From assembly GCF_026241155.1 (NCBI RefSeq), contig NZ_JAPFGP010000013.1, forward strand, positions 1-64,000: a stretch of 64,000 bases of DNA, read 5' to 3'. The notes beneath the pieces were generated by a model. That model did not search any database. It had not been told where the DNA came from and saw only the letters and a list, made by a program, of their open reading frames with translations. Both the position numbers and the translations under genes were made by a program. Each line of letters starts with the position of its first letter. Position 1 is the first letter of the stretch. The DNA is from Paucibacter sp. PLA-PC-4 (lineage in GTDB: Bacteria > Pseudomonadota > Gammaproteobacteria > Burkholderiales > Burkholderiaceae_C). Positions 8,240 to 17,606 of this stretch are shown here, piece by piece.

Positions 8240-11200
8240 TCAGGGCGCGGATGCCGCCGCTTCGGCGCCGGCCTTGCGGTCCACCTTCTCGACCTTGGGG
8301 TCATCCCAGCTGCCGGTGACATGGAACTCTCGGGTGTTGGCCGCCATCATCGGCTTGCGCAACACCAGCTGGGCGAGGAAGGTGCCCAGGCCGACCGCCG
8401 GATTGATGGCCGCATAGGCCAGCGAGGCGCCGCCGGCATTGATCTCCGGCACGACCACGACGCGCAGGTCCTGGGTCTCTCGCGCCAGGTCGGCATGGCC
8501 CTCCATCACGACCACCGCCTGCACACCGCTCATGCGCAGGTTCTCGCTGCTCGCCACGCCACGCTCTATTCTGATATCGCCGCCGAAGCCGTCGAAGGCA
8601 AAGCCCTCACTGAACACATCGCGGAAGTCCAGGGTCAGCCGGCGCGGCAGCGACTGCAGGCTCAGGATGCCCAGCAGCCGGCCCACGCCCGGCTCGGCCT
8701 GCAGGAACTGCCCGGCATCCAGCGCCACCTTGAGCTGGCCCGTCATGCTGGGGTAGTCCGGGCTCAGCGGCGAACCCTGCCAGCCGAGCTGGCCACCCAG
8801 CTCGCCCTTGCCGCCACGCAAGACCCGACCCTGGCCGAGGCGCTCGAGCAGATTGCCGGCGTCGACCACATCGAGCTTCCAGTCCAGCACCGTGCGACGC
8901 CGGCCCGCGCCGTCGGCCAGCCAGCGACCGCTGGCATTGAGCAACGCATCGGGATGCCTGAGCTGCAGCTTGTTCAGCCGCCACTCGCGCTGCGCCCCGT
9001 GCAGCGAGGCCTCGACCTCGACCCGGCCCAGGCGCTTGCCACGCAGCTCGAAGTCATCGATCACGATGTCCAGCGTCGGCACGCTGTCGCTGGGTTTTTC
9101 CAGCAAGGTGCTGACCCCGTCGGCCTCACTCTTGGGCAGCGACAGCCGCGCCAGCCGCGCATAGATGCGACCGGGCAGCTTGTCATGGGCACTGCGCAGC
9201 TCCAAATAGCCGTTGAGCTGCTCGGCATCCAGATTGATGCGCCAACTGTGCTGCTCGGGCGCATGGGTGATGCCGGCCACCAGCCGGGTGAGCGTACGCC
9301 CGCCCAGTTGCAGCTCGCGGGCGCGCAGCGCAATATGGGTCGGCACATAGCCGCCCGTCTCGCCCAGCCCGGGCGACGCGGCAGCCGCGCCGCCCAGCAG
9401 GCTTTGCGAGCGCGCCTGCCAGGCATCGAGATCGACCCGGTCCAGCGTTGCCTGCAGCGTCACGCCCTGGACCGGCAGTGCCGGCAGCTTGTCCTGCACC
9501 GCCAGAGCGCCGGTCAGCACCCGGGGCGGGTCGACGCTGATGTCGCGCTGGTACTGGGCCAGCACCAGGCTGCCGAGCTCCAGCCGCAGCTCGTCGCGCT
9601 TGCCGGCCAGCAGGGAACTCTGCAGGCGTAGCGGCAGCGCCGCGTCCGCCTCCTTGCGCAGTGGGGCCGGCAGATCCAGCGACAGGCCTTGCAGGCTGCT
9701 GGTCAAGGTGAACTCGGTCTGGCCCTCTTTGATGCCCAGCTGCAGGCGGTAGGCGGTCTGGCCGCCCATCTGCTGGGCCAGCCGCGCCGCCAGGCCCAGC
9801 TCGCCAGCGCGCCGCAGGCCCTCGGCCGTGACCAGGCCCTGGCCGGCAAAACGCAGGCTGCCGTCGCGCTGGCTGCCGCCCTCGAATGTCGCGTCACCGC
9901 CCAGCACCCGGGCCGCGCCGCCCTGCACCGCGACGCTGCGGCGGTCGAACTCGATGCGCGCCCGGGCGTTGGCCAGCAGCGGCAACTGCGGGCCTAGGCG
10001 CACATCATTGCCGCCCAGCACGACGCTGCCTTTGACCGTGCTACGCTCGACATCGTCGAGAGGGATCTGCAGCGCCAGCCTCAGCGTGGCGGCACCGCTG
10101 GCTGTGGCGTCTTGCAACCCTTTGCCTATCCACTCGCCCACCGGCGAGAGCTTGATAAAGCGCAGCAGCTCGGCCATGGGTCCGCGCCCGCTGCCCTCCA
10201 GCGCCAGCACCGGGTGCTGCACCAAATCCTTGATGCCGCCATTGACGGCGCTGAGCTCATAGCCCAGCACCTTGGCGCGGGCATTGCGGATGCGCATGCT
10301 GCCCCGCTCAAACACCAGCTCGCCGTTGACCTGCTCCATCGCCGGCCAGCTGGAATCGGGCACATAGGCCAGGTCCACATCATGGGCCTGGACCGCGATG
10401 CGGAACTGGCCAGCCGGGCTGCTGTCGAAAGGGAAGTCCCACAGATCGCCGCGAACCCGGAACTGCACCTGGCGGCCCTCGCCGCCGCGCACCGCGCGCC
10501 GCACATAGTCGCGTGCCTGGGTACCGACGCCCAGCGGCAGATAGCGCGCCACCCGCGCCGCCTTGGCCTGGTCGAGCCGGCCGTTTAGTTCCAGTTGGCC
10601 GGGGAAGCGGCCGCCGCGACCGTTGACCAACTCGCCGGCCGGCCCGCCCTCGCCGGTGCGCCACAAGAGCTCCAGCTCGCCGCGCAGATCGTCATTGGCG
10701 AGCTTGGCCTCGCTGAGCCGCAGCTCCAGGGCCGCAGGCTTGCCGGCACGGGGCTGGATGCGCCAGTTCAGCATCGCGTTGAAGCGCTGCAGCGGCAGCA
10801 GCGGTTCCTCGAACACACCGGGCAGGTCCAGCAGCCCGTCCTGCAGGCTCAGCCGGGCCTGGCCGCCACCCTCATGAGCTTCGAGCTGCAGGCTGGCGCC
10901 GGCCACGCCAGGCCGACCCACGCCCTGCTCGGCCGATTGGGCCGCCAGCTGCAAACCATCGACCTTGGCCTTGACGCGGTAGCTCGCGGGCGCATCCAGC
11001 GGGCCGTCCCAGCGCGCCGTCAGGGCGCTGATCAGGCCTTGCGGCGCCAGCTCGCCGAGCCAGTCGCGCTGGGCCTGGCCCAGCGGTAAGCGGGTCGCGA
11101 TCTGGCTCATCAGGGCCAAATCCAGGCGTTGGGCCTGCAGCTCGCCGCCGCTGATAGGGGGCAGCGGCTGGCCGGGCCTGGCGGCGGCACGCTTGAGCGA

Positions 11201-12271
11201 CAGCGACCAGTCCGAGCGCGGCCAGGCCAGGCCGTCCGCGCCTTCGAACCCGAGCTGGGTGGCGCTCAGCGAATAGCCGTCGGCGCGCCGCTGCACCGCG
11301 ACCCGGCCCTGAATGCGGGTCAGATCCAGCGGCTCCATCTCGGCGCCCAGGCGCAGGCGCACGGCGCGCAGGCCCACATCGGCACTGACGCTTTGCGGCT
11401 GACCGTCCTTGAATTCTGCCCAGGCACGCAGCGCACCATCGCCCTCCTCCAGCTCGAAAGGCAGGTCCAGATGACGCTTGAGCTGGCGCAGATCGGCATG
11501 GGGCAGGTCGGCATAGAGCTGGCCGCTCCAGTGCTGCAGCTCAGCGGGCCGCTTCAGCAGCGACTGGGTGAAGCGCCCGCGCAGGCTGAAGCGCTGGCCC
11601 CAGGCCGCCGGCGGCGTAGCATCCAGGCGCAGATTGTGGCTGCGCAGGCCGTTGCGCAGCACCAGATCGACCGCGTTGAGCTCCAGCGGCGGCGCGGCGC
11701 GGCCCTCATCAATCCAGCGTAGCCGGCCTTGGCGGATCACGAACTCGGGCTGGGAAAAAAACCAGTCGGCCATGTCATCGCCGGCGCCGGCCGCCGTCGC
11801 GCCGTCGTCCAGGCTCAGGCCGGCGACAAACAGCCGGCCCCGGGCATCGCGGCGCACTTCTAGCTCGGGGCCGTCGATCAGCAGCTGCGAAAAGCGCAAT
11901 TCCAAGGCCAGCAGCGAGCGCGCCGACAGAGCCGCCGAGACCCTCGGCAGGCGCAGCGCCTCGCGGCCGGCAGGGTCCAGCAGGCGCACATTGCGCAGCT
12001 CCAGCGCTGGGATCCAGCCGCCCGAGCGCACCTCGATCTGACCGATGCGCAGCGTCAGCCCCAGGCTTTGCGAGGCCATGCGCTCCAGGTCGGGGCGCCA
12101 ATCATTGATGTGGGGCAGAATTGCCCAGTGCAAGACCAGCCAGGCCGACAGGAGCAAGCCCCAGGCGAGCAACACCAGACCGAGAGCCCAGCGGGTCCCC
12201 CGCAGCAGCCAGCGGGTGGGTCGCTGCGCAACCCGTCTTGCGGCGGCTGAAAAGCTTGCGATGAACGACAT
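8240..12271 (-). CDS. yhdP: YhdP-family AsmA-like envelope protein
   Basis: A 1343-residue protein of the YhdP family (DUF3971 plus AsmA-like C-terminus). It has one N-terminal membrane anchor (about residues 25-50). A very long repetitive beta-rich periplasmic region follows, ending near HVTGSWDDPKVEKV, typical of the AsmA-like end. In enterobacteria YhdP, TamB and YdbH form hydrophobic grooves that carry phospholipids from inner to outer membrane; the same role is inferred here. ATG 12271 is chosen because the predicted anchor follows directly. No strong ribosome site is visible. A 138-base divergent region separates it from glnE. Confidence 0.88.
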   Translation of the reverse strand: MSFIASFSAAARRVAQRPTRWLLRGTRWALGLVLLAWGLLLSAWLVLHWAILPHINDWRPDLERMASQSLGLTLRIGQIEVRSGGWIPALELRNVRLLDPAGREALRLPRVSAALSARSLLALELRFSQLLIDGPELEVRRDARGRLFVAGLSLDDGATAAGAGDDMADWFFSQPEFVIRQGRLRWIDEGRAAPPLELNAVDLVLRNGLRSHNLRLDATPPAAWGQRFSLRGRFTQSLLKRPAELQHWSGQLYADLPHADLRQLKRHLDLPFELEEGDGALRAWAEFKDGQPQSVSADVGLRAVRLRLGAEMEPLDLTRIQGRVAVQRRADGYSLSATQLGFEGADGLAWPRSDWSLSLKRAAARPGQPLPPISGGELQAQRLDLALMSQIATRLPLGQAQRDWLGELAPQGLISALTARWDGPLDAPASYRVKAKVDGLQLAAQSAEQGVGRPGVAGASLQLEAHEGGGQARLSLQDGLLDLPGVFEEPLLPLQRFNAMLNWRIQPRAGKPAALELRLSEAKLANDDLRGELELLWRTGEGGPAGELVNGRGGRFPGQLELNGRLDQAKAARVARYLPLGVGTQARDYVRRAVRGGEGRQVQFRVRGDLWDFPFDSSPAGQFRIAVQAHDVDLAYVPDSSWPAMEQVNGELVFERGSMRIRNARAKVLGYELSAVNGGIKDLVQHPVLALEGSGRGPMAELLRFIKLSPVGEWIGKGLQDATASGAATLRLALQIPLDDVERSTVKGSVVLGGNDVRLGPQLPLLANARARIEFDRRSVAVQGGAARVLGGDATFEGGSQRDGSLRFAGQGLVTAEGLRRAGELGLAARLAQQMGGQTAYRLQLGIKEGQTEFTLTSSLQGLSLDLPAPLRKEADAALPLRLQSSLLAGKRDELRLELGSLVLAQYQRDISVDPPRVLTGALAVQDKLPALPVQGVTLQATLDRVDLDAWQARSQSLLGGAAAASPGLGETGGYVPTHIALRARELQLGGRTLTRLVAGITHAPEQHSWRINLDAEQLNGYLELRSAHDKLPGRIYARLARLSLPKSEADGVSTLLEKPSDSVPTLDIVIDDFELRGKRLGRVEVEASLHGAQREWRLNKLQLRHPDALLNASGRWLADGAGRRRTVLDWKLDVVDAGNLLERLGQGRVLRGGKGELGGQLGWQGSPLSPDYPSMTGQLKVALDAGQFLQAEPGVGRLLGILSLQSLPRRLTLDFRDVFSEGFAFDGFGGDIRIERGVASSENLRMSGVQAVVVMEGHADLARETQDLRVVVVPEINAGGASLAYAAINPAVGLGTFLAQLVLRKPMMAANTREFHVTGSWDDPKVEKVDRKAGAEAAASAP

Positions 12272-12409
12272 GTACGAGGGAGAAGCTCGCGATGGAGCAA
12301 AAAACAATATGACCGTGCTTGCATCTCCTTGGGTGCTGCATGCCCATGTCAGCGACGCAGCCCGGCGCTCCCAGGTTGGCGTCGAATCTAGCACAGCGGA
12401 TCCCTTGCC

Positions 12410-15151
12410 ATGACGCCGTCCGGGCATTCTTTGCAGTCTGAAACAGTCAGCGCCGCGCACAGCCGCTTCGTGCAGCGCATCCGACGCCGTTACGAGTCCG
12501 AGCTGGCGCTGCTGCCACCGGGCCTACCGGACCGCCCGGTGATCGAGGATCTGGTGGCCACCTTGCAGGCCGGCGGCCGGGCTTTGCCCAGCGCCTTGCG
12601 GGTGGCCCGTCATCTGGTGCTGGAGCGCCTGGCGGTGCTGGACATCGAGACCGGCGCGGCGATGGAAGACATCACGCTGGTGATGACCTTGCTGGCCGAG
12701 ACCACGCTGGACCTGGCGCTGGCCGAGGCCCGCAGCGCCCAGGACGCGATCCACGGTGCGCCGCGCAATGCCGAGGGTCAGGTGATCGAGTTCTGGGTCA
12801 TCGGCATGGGCAAGTTGGGCGCCCGCGAGCTCAATGTCTCGTCCGATATCGACCTAATTTACGTCTACGAAGACGAGGGTGTCACCGAAGGTGCGCTGTC
12901 GATCAGCGCTCACGAGTACTTCACCCTGGTGGCCAAGCGCCTGTACACGCTGATTGGCGAGGTCGGCGACGACGGACAGGTCTTCCGCGTCGACCTGGCG
13001 CTGCGGCCCAATGGCAACTCGGGCCCGCCGGTGGTCAGCCTGGCGATGCTAGAGGAGTATTTCCTGGTGCAGGGCCGCGAGTGGGAGCGCTTTGCCTGGC
13101 TGAAGAGCCGGGTCGTCGCTCCGCTGGCCAGCCGCAGCAATGGCCGGGCGCTGGCCTTGCGAGCGCTGGTGACGCCGTTTGTCTACCGGCGCTATCTGGA
13201 CTACGGTGTGTTCGAGGGCCTGCGAACCCTGCACCGCAAGATCCGCGACGAGGCGCAAAAACGCGCGGCGGGCCGGCCCGAGCGGGCCAATGATGTGAAG
13301 CTCTCACGCGGCGGCATCCGCGAGATCGAATTCATTGTGCAGTTGCTGCAGGTGGTGCGCGGCGGCCAATTTCCGGAGATCCGCACCCGCTCCACCGTCA
13401 AGGCGCTGTCGCGGGTGGCGGCGCGCGGGCTGATGAAGCCGGCTACCGCCGACAAGCTGATCGAGGCCTATGTCTTCCTGCGCCGGGTCGAGCACCGCAT
13501 CCAGTTCCTCGACGATCAGCAGACCCATTGCCTGCCCGGAGCCGACGAGGACCTGGGCTGGATCGCCCGCAGCCTGGGCCTGATCTGCCGCAGCGACACC
13601 TGCGAGTTGTTCGACAAACTCTGCGAGGTGCGCGAGCTGGTGGCCACCGAGTTCGATGCGCTCTTGCACGACGGTCAGGCGCCCAAGCCCGGCAGCTGCA
13701 AGAGTGGCGGCTGCGGCGGGCCGGCGCTGCCGGTCGATGCCGAGGAGTTCCTGGAGAAGCTGCCGCCCGAGTTGGCCAGCTCTGTGCGCCGCTGGGCCCA
13801 GCAGCCGCGGGTACAAGCGCTGCGCGAGGAGTCGCGGCTGCGCCTGGCCAAGCTGGTGGGTCGGGCGGCGCTGGGCGTGCGCGACGGCGAATGCAGCCTC
13901 GACGCGGCGCTGCGCTTTGTCGATTGGATCGAGCCTCTACTGCGGCGCGAGAGCTATCTGGCCTTGCTGGTTGAGCGGCCCTCGGTGCAAACCAGGCTGC
14001 TGCGCCTGCTGGGCCTGGCGCGCTGGCCGATGCGCTATCTGATGCTGCATCCGGGTGTCATCGACGAGCTGGCCGACAACCGGCTGCTGGGCGAACGCTT
14101 CAGTGGCAGCGAGTTCATCGGCGATCTGCAGGACCGCCATGCTGCTTGGGCCCGCTCGGGCGAGGCCGACGAGGAAGCGCTGCTGGATACCTTGCGGCGC
14201 GCCCACCATGCCGAGGTGTTCCGCACCCTGGTGCGCGATGTCGAGGCCAAGATCACGGTAGAGCAGGTGGCCGACGAGCTCTCGGCGCTGGCCGATGCCA
14301 CGCTGCAATGCGTGATCGAGTGGGCCTGGGCGCGACTCAAGCAGGCGCATCGTCCGACCCCGGGCTTCGCGGTGATCGCCTACGGCAAGCTCGGCGGCAA
14401 GGAGCTGGGCTACGGCGGCGATCTCGATGTGGTCTTCCTGTTCGACGACGCGGACGAGAACGCGGGCGAGATTTACGGCGCCTTCGTGCGCAAGCTGATC
14501 ACCTGGCTGACCCTGCGCACCGCGGCCGGCGAGCTATTCGACATCGACACCGCGCTACGCCCGAATGGCAACTCGGGTCTGCTGGTGACCAGCATCCAGT
14601 CCTTCGAGAACTATCAGACCGGCCGCGGCAGCAACACCGCCTGGACCTGGGAGCACCAGGCCATCACGCGGGCGCGCTTTTGCGCCGGCGACGCAGCGCT
14701 GGGCCAGCGCTTCGAAGAGGTTCGCCGCGCGGTGCTGACCGCGCCGCGCGACTGCGCCGCGCTGCGCCAGGAGGTGCTGGCGATGCGGGAGAAGGTGCGC
14801 CAAGCCAAGCCGGTTCGGGCCGGACAGTTCGACGTCAAGCACAGCCCCGGCGGCATGATGGACGCCGAGTTCGCCCTGCAGTACCTCGTGTTGATGTTCT
14901 CCGGCCAGCACCCGACGCTGTTGGACAACGCCGGCACCATCGCGCTGCTGCAGCGCGCCGAGAGCGTGGGCCTGTTACCGCCGGGCATCGGTCAGGCGGC
15001 AGGCGATGCCTACCGCGAGTTGCGCCGTATCCAGCACCGGGCCCGGCTTGATGAGCAGCCCACCGCCGTCGACGCCGCCAGCCTGGCCGAGCTGAGCCTG
15101 GATAAGCAGCGCGACGCCGTGCTGGCGCTATGGCGAGCGGTTTTCGGCTGA
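12410..15151 (+). CDS. glnE: Bifunctional glutamine synthetase adenylyltransferase/deadenylase
   Basis: A 913-residue GlnE. Two nucleotidyltransferase domains are clear. The N-terminal one, with GMGKLGARELNVSSDIDL around residues 132-150, is the deadenylating half. The C-terminal one, with YGKLGGKELGYGGDLDVV around 655, is the adenylylating half. Each keeps its DxD metal-binding acids, and helical PII-responsive regions lie between and after them. The enzyme adds or removes AMP on glutamine synthetase under control of the PII protein. Its last 22 bases overlap the start of the rhombosortase gene. Confidence 0.96.
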   Translation: MTPSGHSLQSETVSAAHSRFVQRIRRRYESELALLPPGLPDRPVIEDLVATLQAGGRALPSALRVARHLVLERLAVLDIETGAAMEDITLVMTLLAETTLDLALAEARSAQDAIHGAPRNAEGQVIEFWVIGMGKLGARELNVSSDIDLIYVYEDEGVTEGALSISAHEYFTLVAKRLYTLIGEVGDDGQVFRVDLALRPNGNSGPPVVSLAMLEEYFLVQGREWERFAWLKSRVVAPLASRSNGRALALRALVTPFVYRRYLDYGVFEGLRTLHRKIRDEAQKRAAGRPERANDVKLSRGGIREIEFIVQLLQVVRGGQFPEIRTRSTVKALSRVAARGLMKPATADKLIEAYVFLRRVEHRIQFLDDQQTHCLPGADEDLGWIARSLGLICRSDTCELFDKLCEVRELVATEFDALLHDGQAPKPGSCKSGGCGGPALPVDAEEFLEKLPPELASSVRRWAQQPRVQALREESRLRLAKLVGRAALGVRDGECSLDAALRFVDWIEPLLRRESYLALLVERPSVQTRLLRLLGLARWPMRYLMLHPGVIDELADNRLLGERFSGSEFIGDLQDRHAAWARSGEADEEALLDTLRRAHHAEVFRTLVRDVEAKITVEQVADELSALADATLQCVIEWAWARLKQAHRPTPGFAVIAYGKLGGKELGYGGDLDVVFLFDDADENAGEIYGAFVRKLITWLTLRTAAGELFDIDTALRPNGNSGLLVTSIQSFENYQTGRGSNTAWTWEHQAITRARFCAGDAALGQRFEEVRRAVLTAPRDCAALRQEVLAMREKVRQAKPVRAGQFDVKHSPGGMMDAEFALQYLVLMFSGQHPTLLDNAGTIALLQRAESVGLLPPGIGQAAGDAYRELRRIQHRARLDEQPTAVDAASLAELSLDKQRDAVLALWRAVFG

Positions 15152-15735
15152 GCGCCTGGGCGGCGCTGGCCGCGCTGCTCGCGCTCGGGGCCATGCTGGC
15201 CCAATGCTTGCCGACGGCCGGGCTCGACTGGCAGCCAGTGCAGGCGTGGGCGGAGCCTTGGCGCTTCTGGAGCGCCGCCTTTGTGCACTGGAGCTCCCAG
15301 CATCTGCTGGCCAATCTTGCCGGCTGCGCGGTGCTGGCGCTGCTGGGCTGGGCGGCGCGACTGCCGGCACGAGCTGCGCTGGCCTGGGCCCTGGCGTGGC
15401 CGCTAACCCAGGCCGGCCTTCTGCTGCGGCCCGATCTGATGCACTACGGCGGCCTGTCGGGCGTGCTACATGCCGGCGTCGCGGTTGCGGTGCTGGAGTT
15501 GCTGCGCCGGCCCGGGCGCGAGCGCCTGGTCGCGCTGGCGATCGCGCTCGGCCTGATCGTCAAGCTAAGCCTGGAGCAACCGCTCGGGCCCGCACTGCGC
15601 GTGCTGCCCGGCTGGGACATCCTGATCGCGCCGGTCGCTCATCTGAGCGGTGCCGTCAGTGGTGCCGTCATGGGTGCCCTCATTGGTGCGATAGGCGCGC
15701 TTGCGTCGCCGCGCTGCTCCCGGTGGGCGGCATGA
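15130..15735 (+). CDS. rrtA: Rhombosortase (rhomboid-type GlyGly-CTERM protease)
   Basis: A 201-residue membrane protein with six or so hydrophobic segments. It has the compact rhombosortase layout: HLLANL near residue 58, the nucleophile loop GLSG with Ser110 and H114 just after, and a C-terminal His171 in APVAHLSGAVSG completing the Ser-His dyad. Rhombosortases cleave the GlyGly-CTERM tail of secreted proteins, and substrates can later be transferred out of the cell. No GlyGly-CTERM protein is visible here, so its substrates are elsewhere. The start overlaps glnE by 22 bases in another frame, implying coupled translation. Confidence 0.85.
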   Translation: MASGFRLSAWAALAALLALGAMLAQCLPTAGLDWQPVQAWAEPWRFWSAAFVHWSSQHLLANLAGCAVLALLGWAARLPARAALAWALAWPLTQAGLLLRPDLMHYGGLSGVLHAGVAVAVLELLRRPGRERLVALAIALGLIVKLSLEQPLGPALRVLPGWDILIAPVAHLSGAVSGAVMGALIGAIGALASPRCSRWAA

Positions 15736-15742
15736 TGAAGGC

Positions 15743-16642
15743 ATGAGCCCCACCCAGCGCAAAACCCATCTCGACACCCTGGCTGTCGGCAGCCTGCTGG
15801 TTTGCTGCCTGCTGTGGGGACTGAACCAGGTGGCGGTGAAGGCGGCGCTGAGCGAGATCTCGCCGCTGTGGCAGGCGGGGCTGCGCTCGCTGGGCGCGGC
15901 CGGCCTGGTCTGGCTATGGGCGCTGGCACGCGGCATCAAGCTGTTCGAGCGCGATGGCACGCTGGCAGGTGGCCTGCTGGCCGGCGGGCTGTTCGGCCTG
16001 GAATTCGCCTGCATCTTTGCCGGACTGCAATACACCAGCGCATCCCGCATGGTGGTCTTTATCTATCTGAGCCCCTTTGTCGTCGCGCTTGGCATGCCCT
16101 TCATATCGAAATCGGAGCGGCTGAGCCTGCGCCAGAGTGCCGGCCTGTTCCTGGCCTTCGCGGCCGTGGCCTGGGCTTTTGCGGAAGGCTTCGGCCAGAC
16201 CAGCACCAGCGGCCGCCAGTGGCTGGGTGATGCGCTGGGCCTGCTGGCCGCCTTGCTCTGGGGCGGCACGACGCTGGCGATACGGGCCACCAAGCTTTCT
16301 GCGGCCACCGCCGAGAAGACCTTGTTCTACCAGTTGGGGGTCTCGGGCCTGGGCCTGGTTGCTGGGGCGCTGCTGATCGGCGAGACACTGCCGCTGCAAT
16401 GGTCGATGCGGCTCTCGGGCCTGATGCTGTTCCAGACCGTGGTCGTCAGCTTTGCCAGCTATCTGATGTGGTTCTGGCTGGTGCGGCACTATCCGGCAAC
16501 CCGGCTGGCCAGCTTCACGCTGTCGACGCCGCTGTTCGGTCTGCTGGCCGGCGCGCTCTTGCTGGGCGAGAGCATTAGCCTGCGCCTGGGCGTGGCGCTG
16601 CTGGCGCTAACGGCCGGCGTGGCGCTGGTCAACAAAAAATAG
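15743..16642 (+). CDS. EamA/DMT-family metabolite exporter
   Basis: A 299-residue inner-membrane protein with ten predicted helices arranged as two EamA repeats (PF00892). The first repeat starts at LLWGLNQVAVKAALSEISP, the second around LGLLAALLWGGTTLAIRATK. Such transporters export amino acids, purines or other small metabolites; the substrate cannot be assigned. The ATG at 15743 lies seven bases past the rhombosortase stop with a weak GAAGG site, suggesting the glnE-rrtA transcript continues into it. Confidence 0.88.
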   Translation: MSPTQRKTHLDTLAVGSLLVCCLLWGLNQVAVKAALSEISPLWQAGLRSLGAAGLVWLWALARGIKLFERDGTLAGGLLAGGLFGLEFACIFAGLQYTSASRMVVFIYLSPFVVALGMPFISKSERLSLRQSAGLFLAFAAVAWAFAEGFGQTSTSGRQWLGDALGLLAALLWGGTTLAIRATKLSAATAEKTLFYQLGVSGLGLVAGALLIGETLPLQWSMRLSGLMLFQTVVVSFASYLMWFWLVRHYPATRLASFTLSTPLFGLLAGALLLGESISLRLGVALLALTAGVALVNKK

Positions 16643-16719
16643 CCTGTCTCCAGGGCGGCAGCCGCTGCCGTGAAGCACGCTTAGACTGCCGCCACCCCTA
16701 GACCTGCCGGAGACAAACC

Positions 16720-17373
16720 ATGACGATCACGCTGTGCGGCTTCTCGCTGTCCAACTACTACAACAAGGTCAAGCTGGCCCTGCTGGAGAAAGGCATCCCC
16801 TTCCAGGAGGAGGTGGTGATGACCAAGTCGGCTGATGAGGCGGTGCTGAGCTGCACGCCGCTGGGCAAGGTGCCCTTCATTCGCACGCCACACGGCGCGC
16901 TGTGCGAGAGCCAGGTCATCTTGGACTATCTGGAAGCCATCCAGCCGACGCCGGCCCTGATGCCGGCCGACCCCTTCGAGGCGGCCAAGGTGCGCGAGCT
17001 GGTCACCTTTGTGGAGCTCCATCTGGAGCTGGTGGCGCGCGAGCTCTATCCGCAGGCCTTTTTCGGCGGCACGGTCAGCGAGGGCACGCAGACGCGTGCG
17101 CGCAAGCTGCTGGAAAAAAACATCGCCGGCTTCAAGCGTCTGACAAAGTTCTCGCCCTACATCGCCGGTGACAGCTTCACGCAGGCCGACTGCGCCGCTT
17201 GGGTCAGCCTGCCCCTGGTCGCGATGGCCTCCAAGGCGGTGCTCGGCGAGGATCTGCTGGCAGCCGGCGGCGTCGACTGGAAGCCCTATATCAAGCTGAT
17301 CGGCGAGCGCCCCAGCGCGCAAAAAGTGGCGGCCGACCGCAAGGCCGACCAGGAACGTTTCGCCAAGGCCTGA
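16720..17373 (+). CDS. Glutathione S-transferase
   Basis: A 217-residue soluble GST. The N-terminal thioredoxin-like domain starts MTITLCGFSLSNYYNKVKLAL, carries the glutathione-binding cis-proline in LGKVPFIRT (about residues 48-56) and ESQVILDYLE, and is followed by the all-helical C-terminal domain from about residue 90. It would conjugate or reduce electrophiles with glutathione in the cytoplasm. It has its own 77-base upstream region with GGAGA before the ATG, so it may be an independent unit. Confidence 0.9.
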   Translation: MTITLCGFSLSNYYNKVKLALLEKGIPFQEEVVMTKSADEAVLSCTPLGKVPFIRTPHGALCESQVILDYLEAIQPTPALMPADPFEAAKVRELVTFVELHLELVARELYPQAFFGGTVSEGTQTRARKLLEKNIAGFKRLTKFSPYIAGDSFTQADCAAWVSLPLVAMASKAVLGEDLLAAGGVDWKPYIKLIGERPSAQKVAADRKADQERFAKA

Positions 17374-17393
17374 GGTCCCAACAAGCAAAAAGC

Positions 17394-17495
17394 GGCGCAA
17401 ACGGTCGTTAATTTGCGCAAACAAACCTTTGCGCACCCGGATTAGCAAAAACCTACCCCCTGCTTTGCGGGGGGTGAGGCCGGACCGTTGCGCAA
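17394..17495. promoter_or_regulatory. Cluster of TTGCGCAA motifs upstream of the PEP-CTERM gene
   Basis: Within about 100 bases there are GCGCAAAC (17394), the perfect palindrome TTTGCGCAAA (17412-17421), TTTGCGCA (17428-17435) and TTGCGCAA (17488-17495). The gap before the PEP-CTERM gene is 233 bases, unusually long for this compact region. Repeated dyads of this kind suggest a multi-site operator, but no cognate regulator is identified. Confidence 0.4.
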
Positions 17496-17606
17496 TGACA
17501 CGGGATGTTCACGCTTTCCCTAGAGGATGGGCTCACGCTGCGATGCAGCATTGCAGCGGCATGTCTTTCAAGCCACTCGAACCACTGTCCACAGGGAAAA
17601 CTCATC

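Noticed and set aside
8321-9631. Open reading frame of 436 codons opposite yhdP
   Set aside because: Antisense shadow, His/Gln/Arg-rich with no domain.
12410-15151. Recent transfer of glnE with rhombosortase
   Set aside because: Base composition and codon use look the same as in core genes around it.
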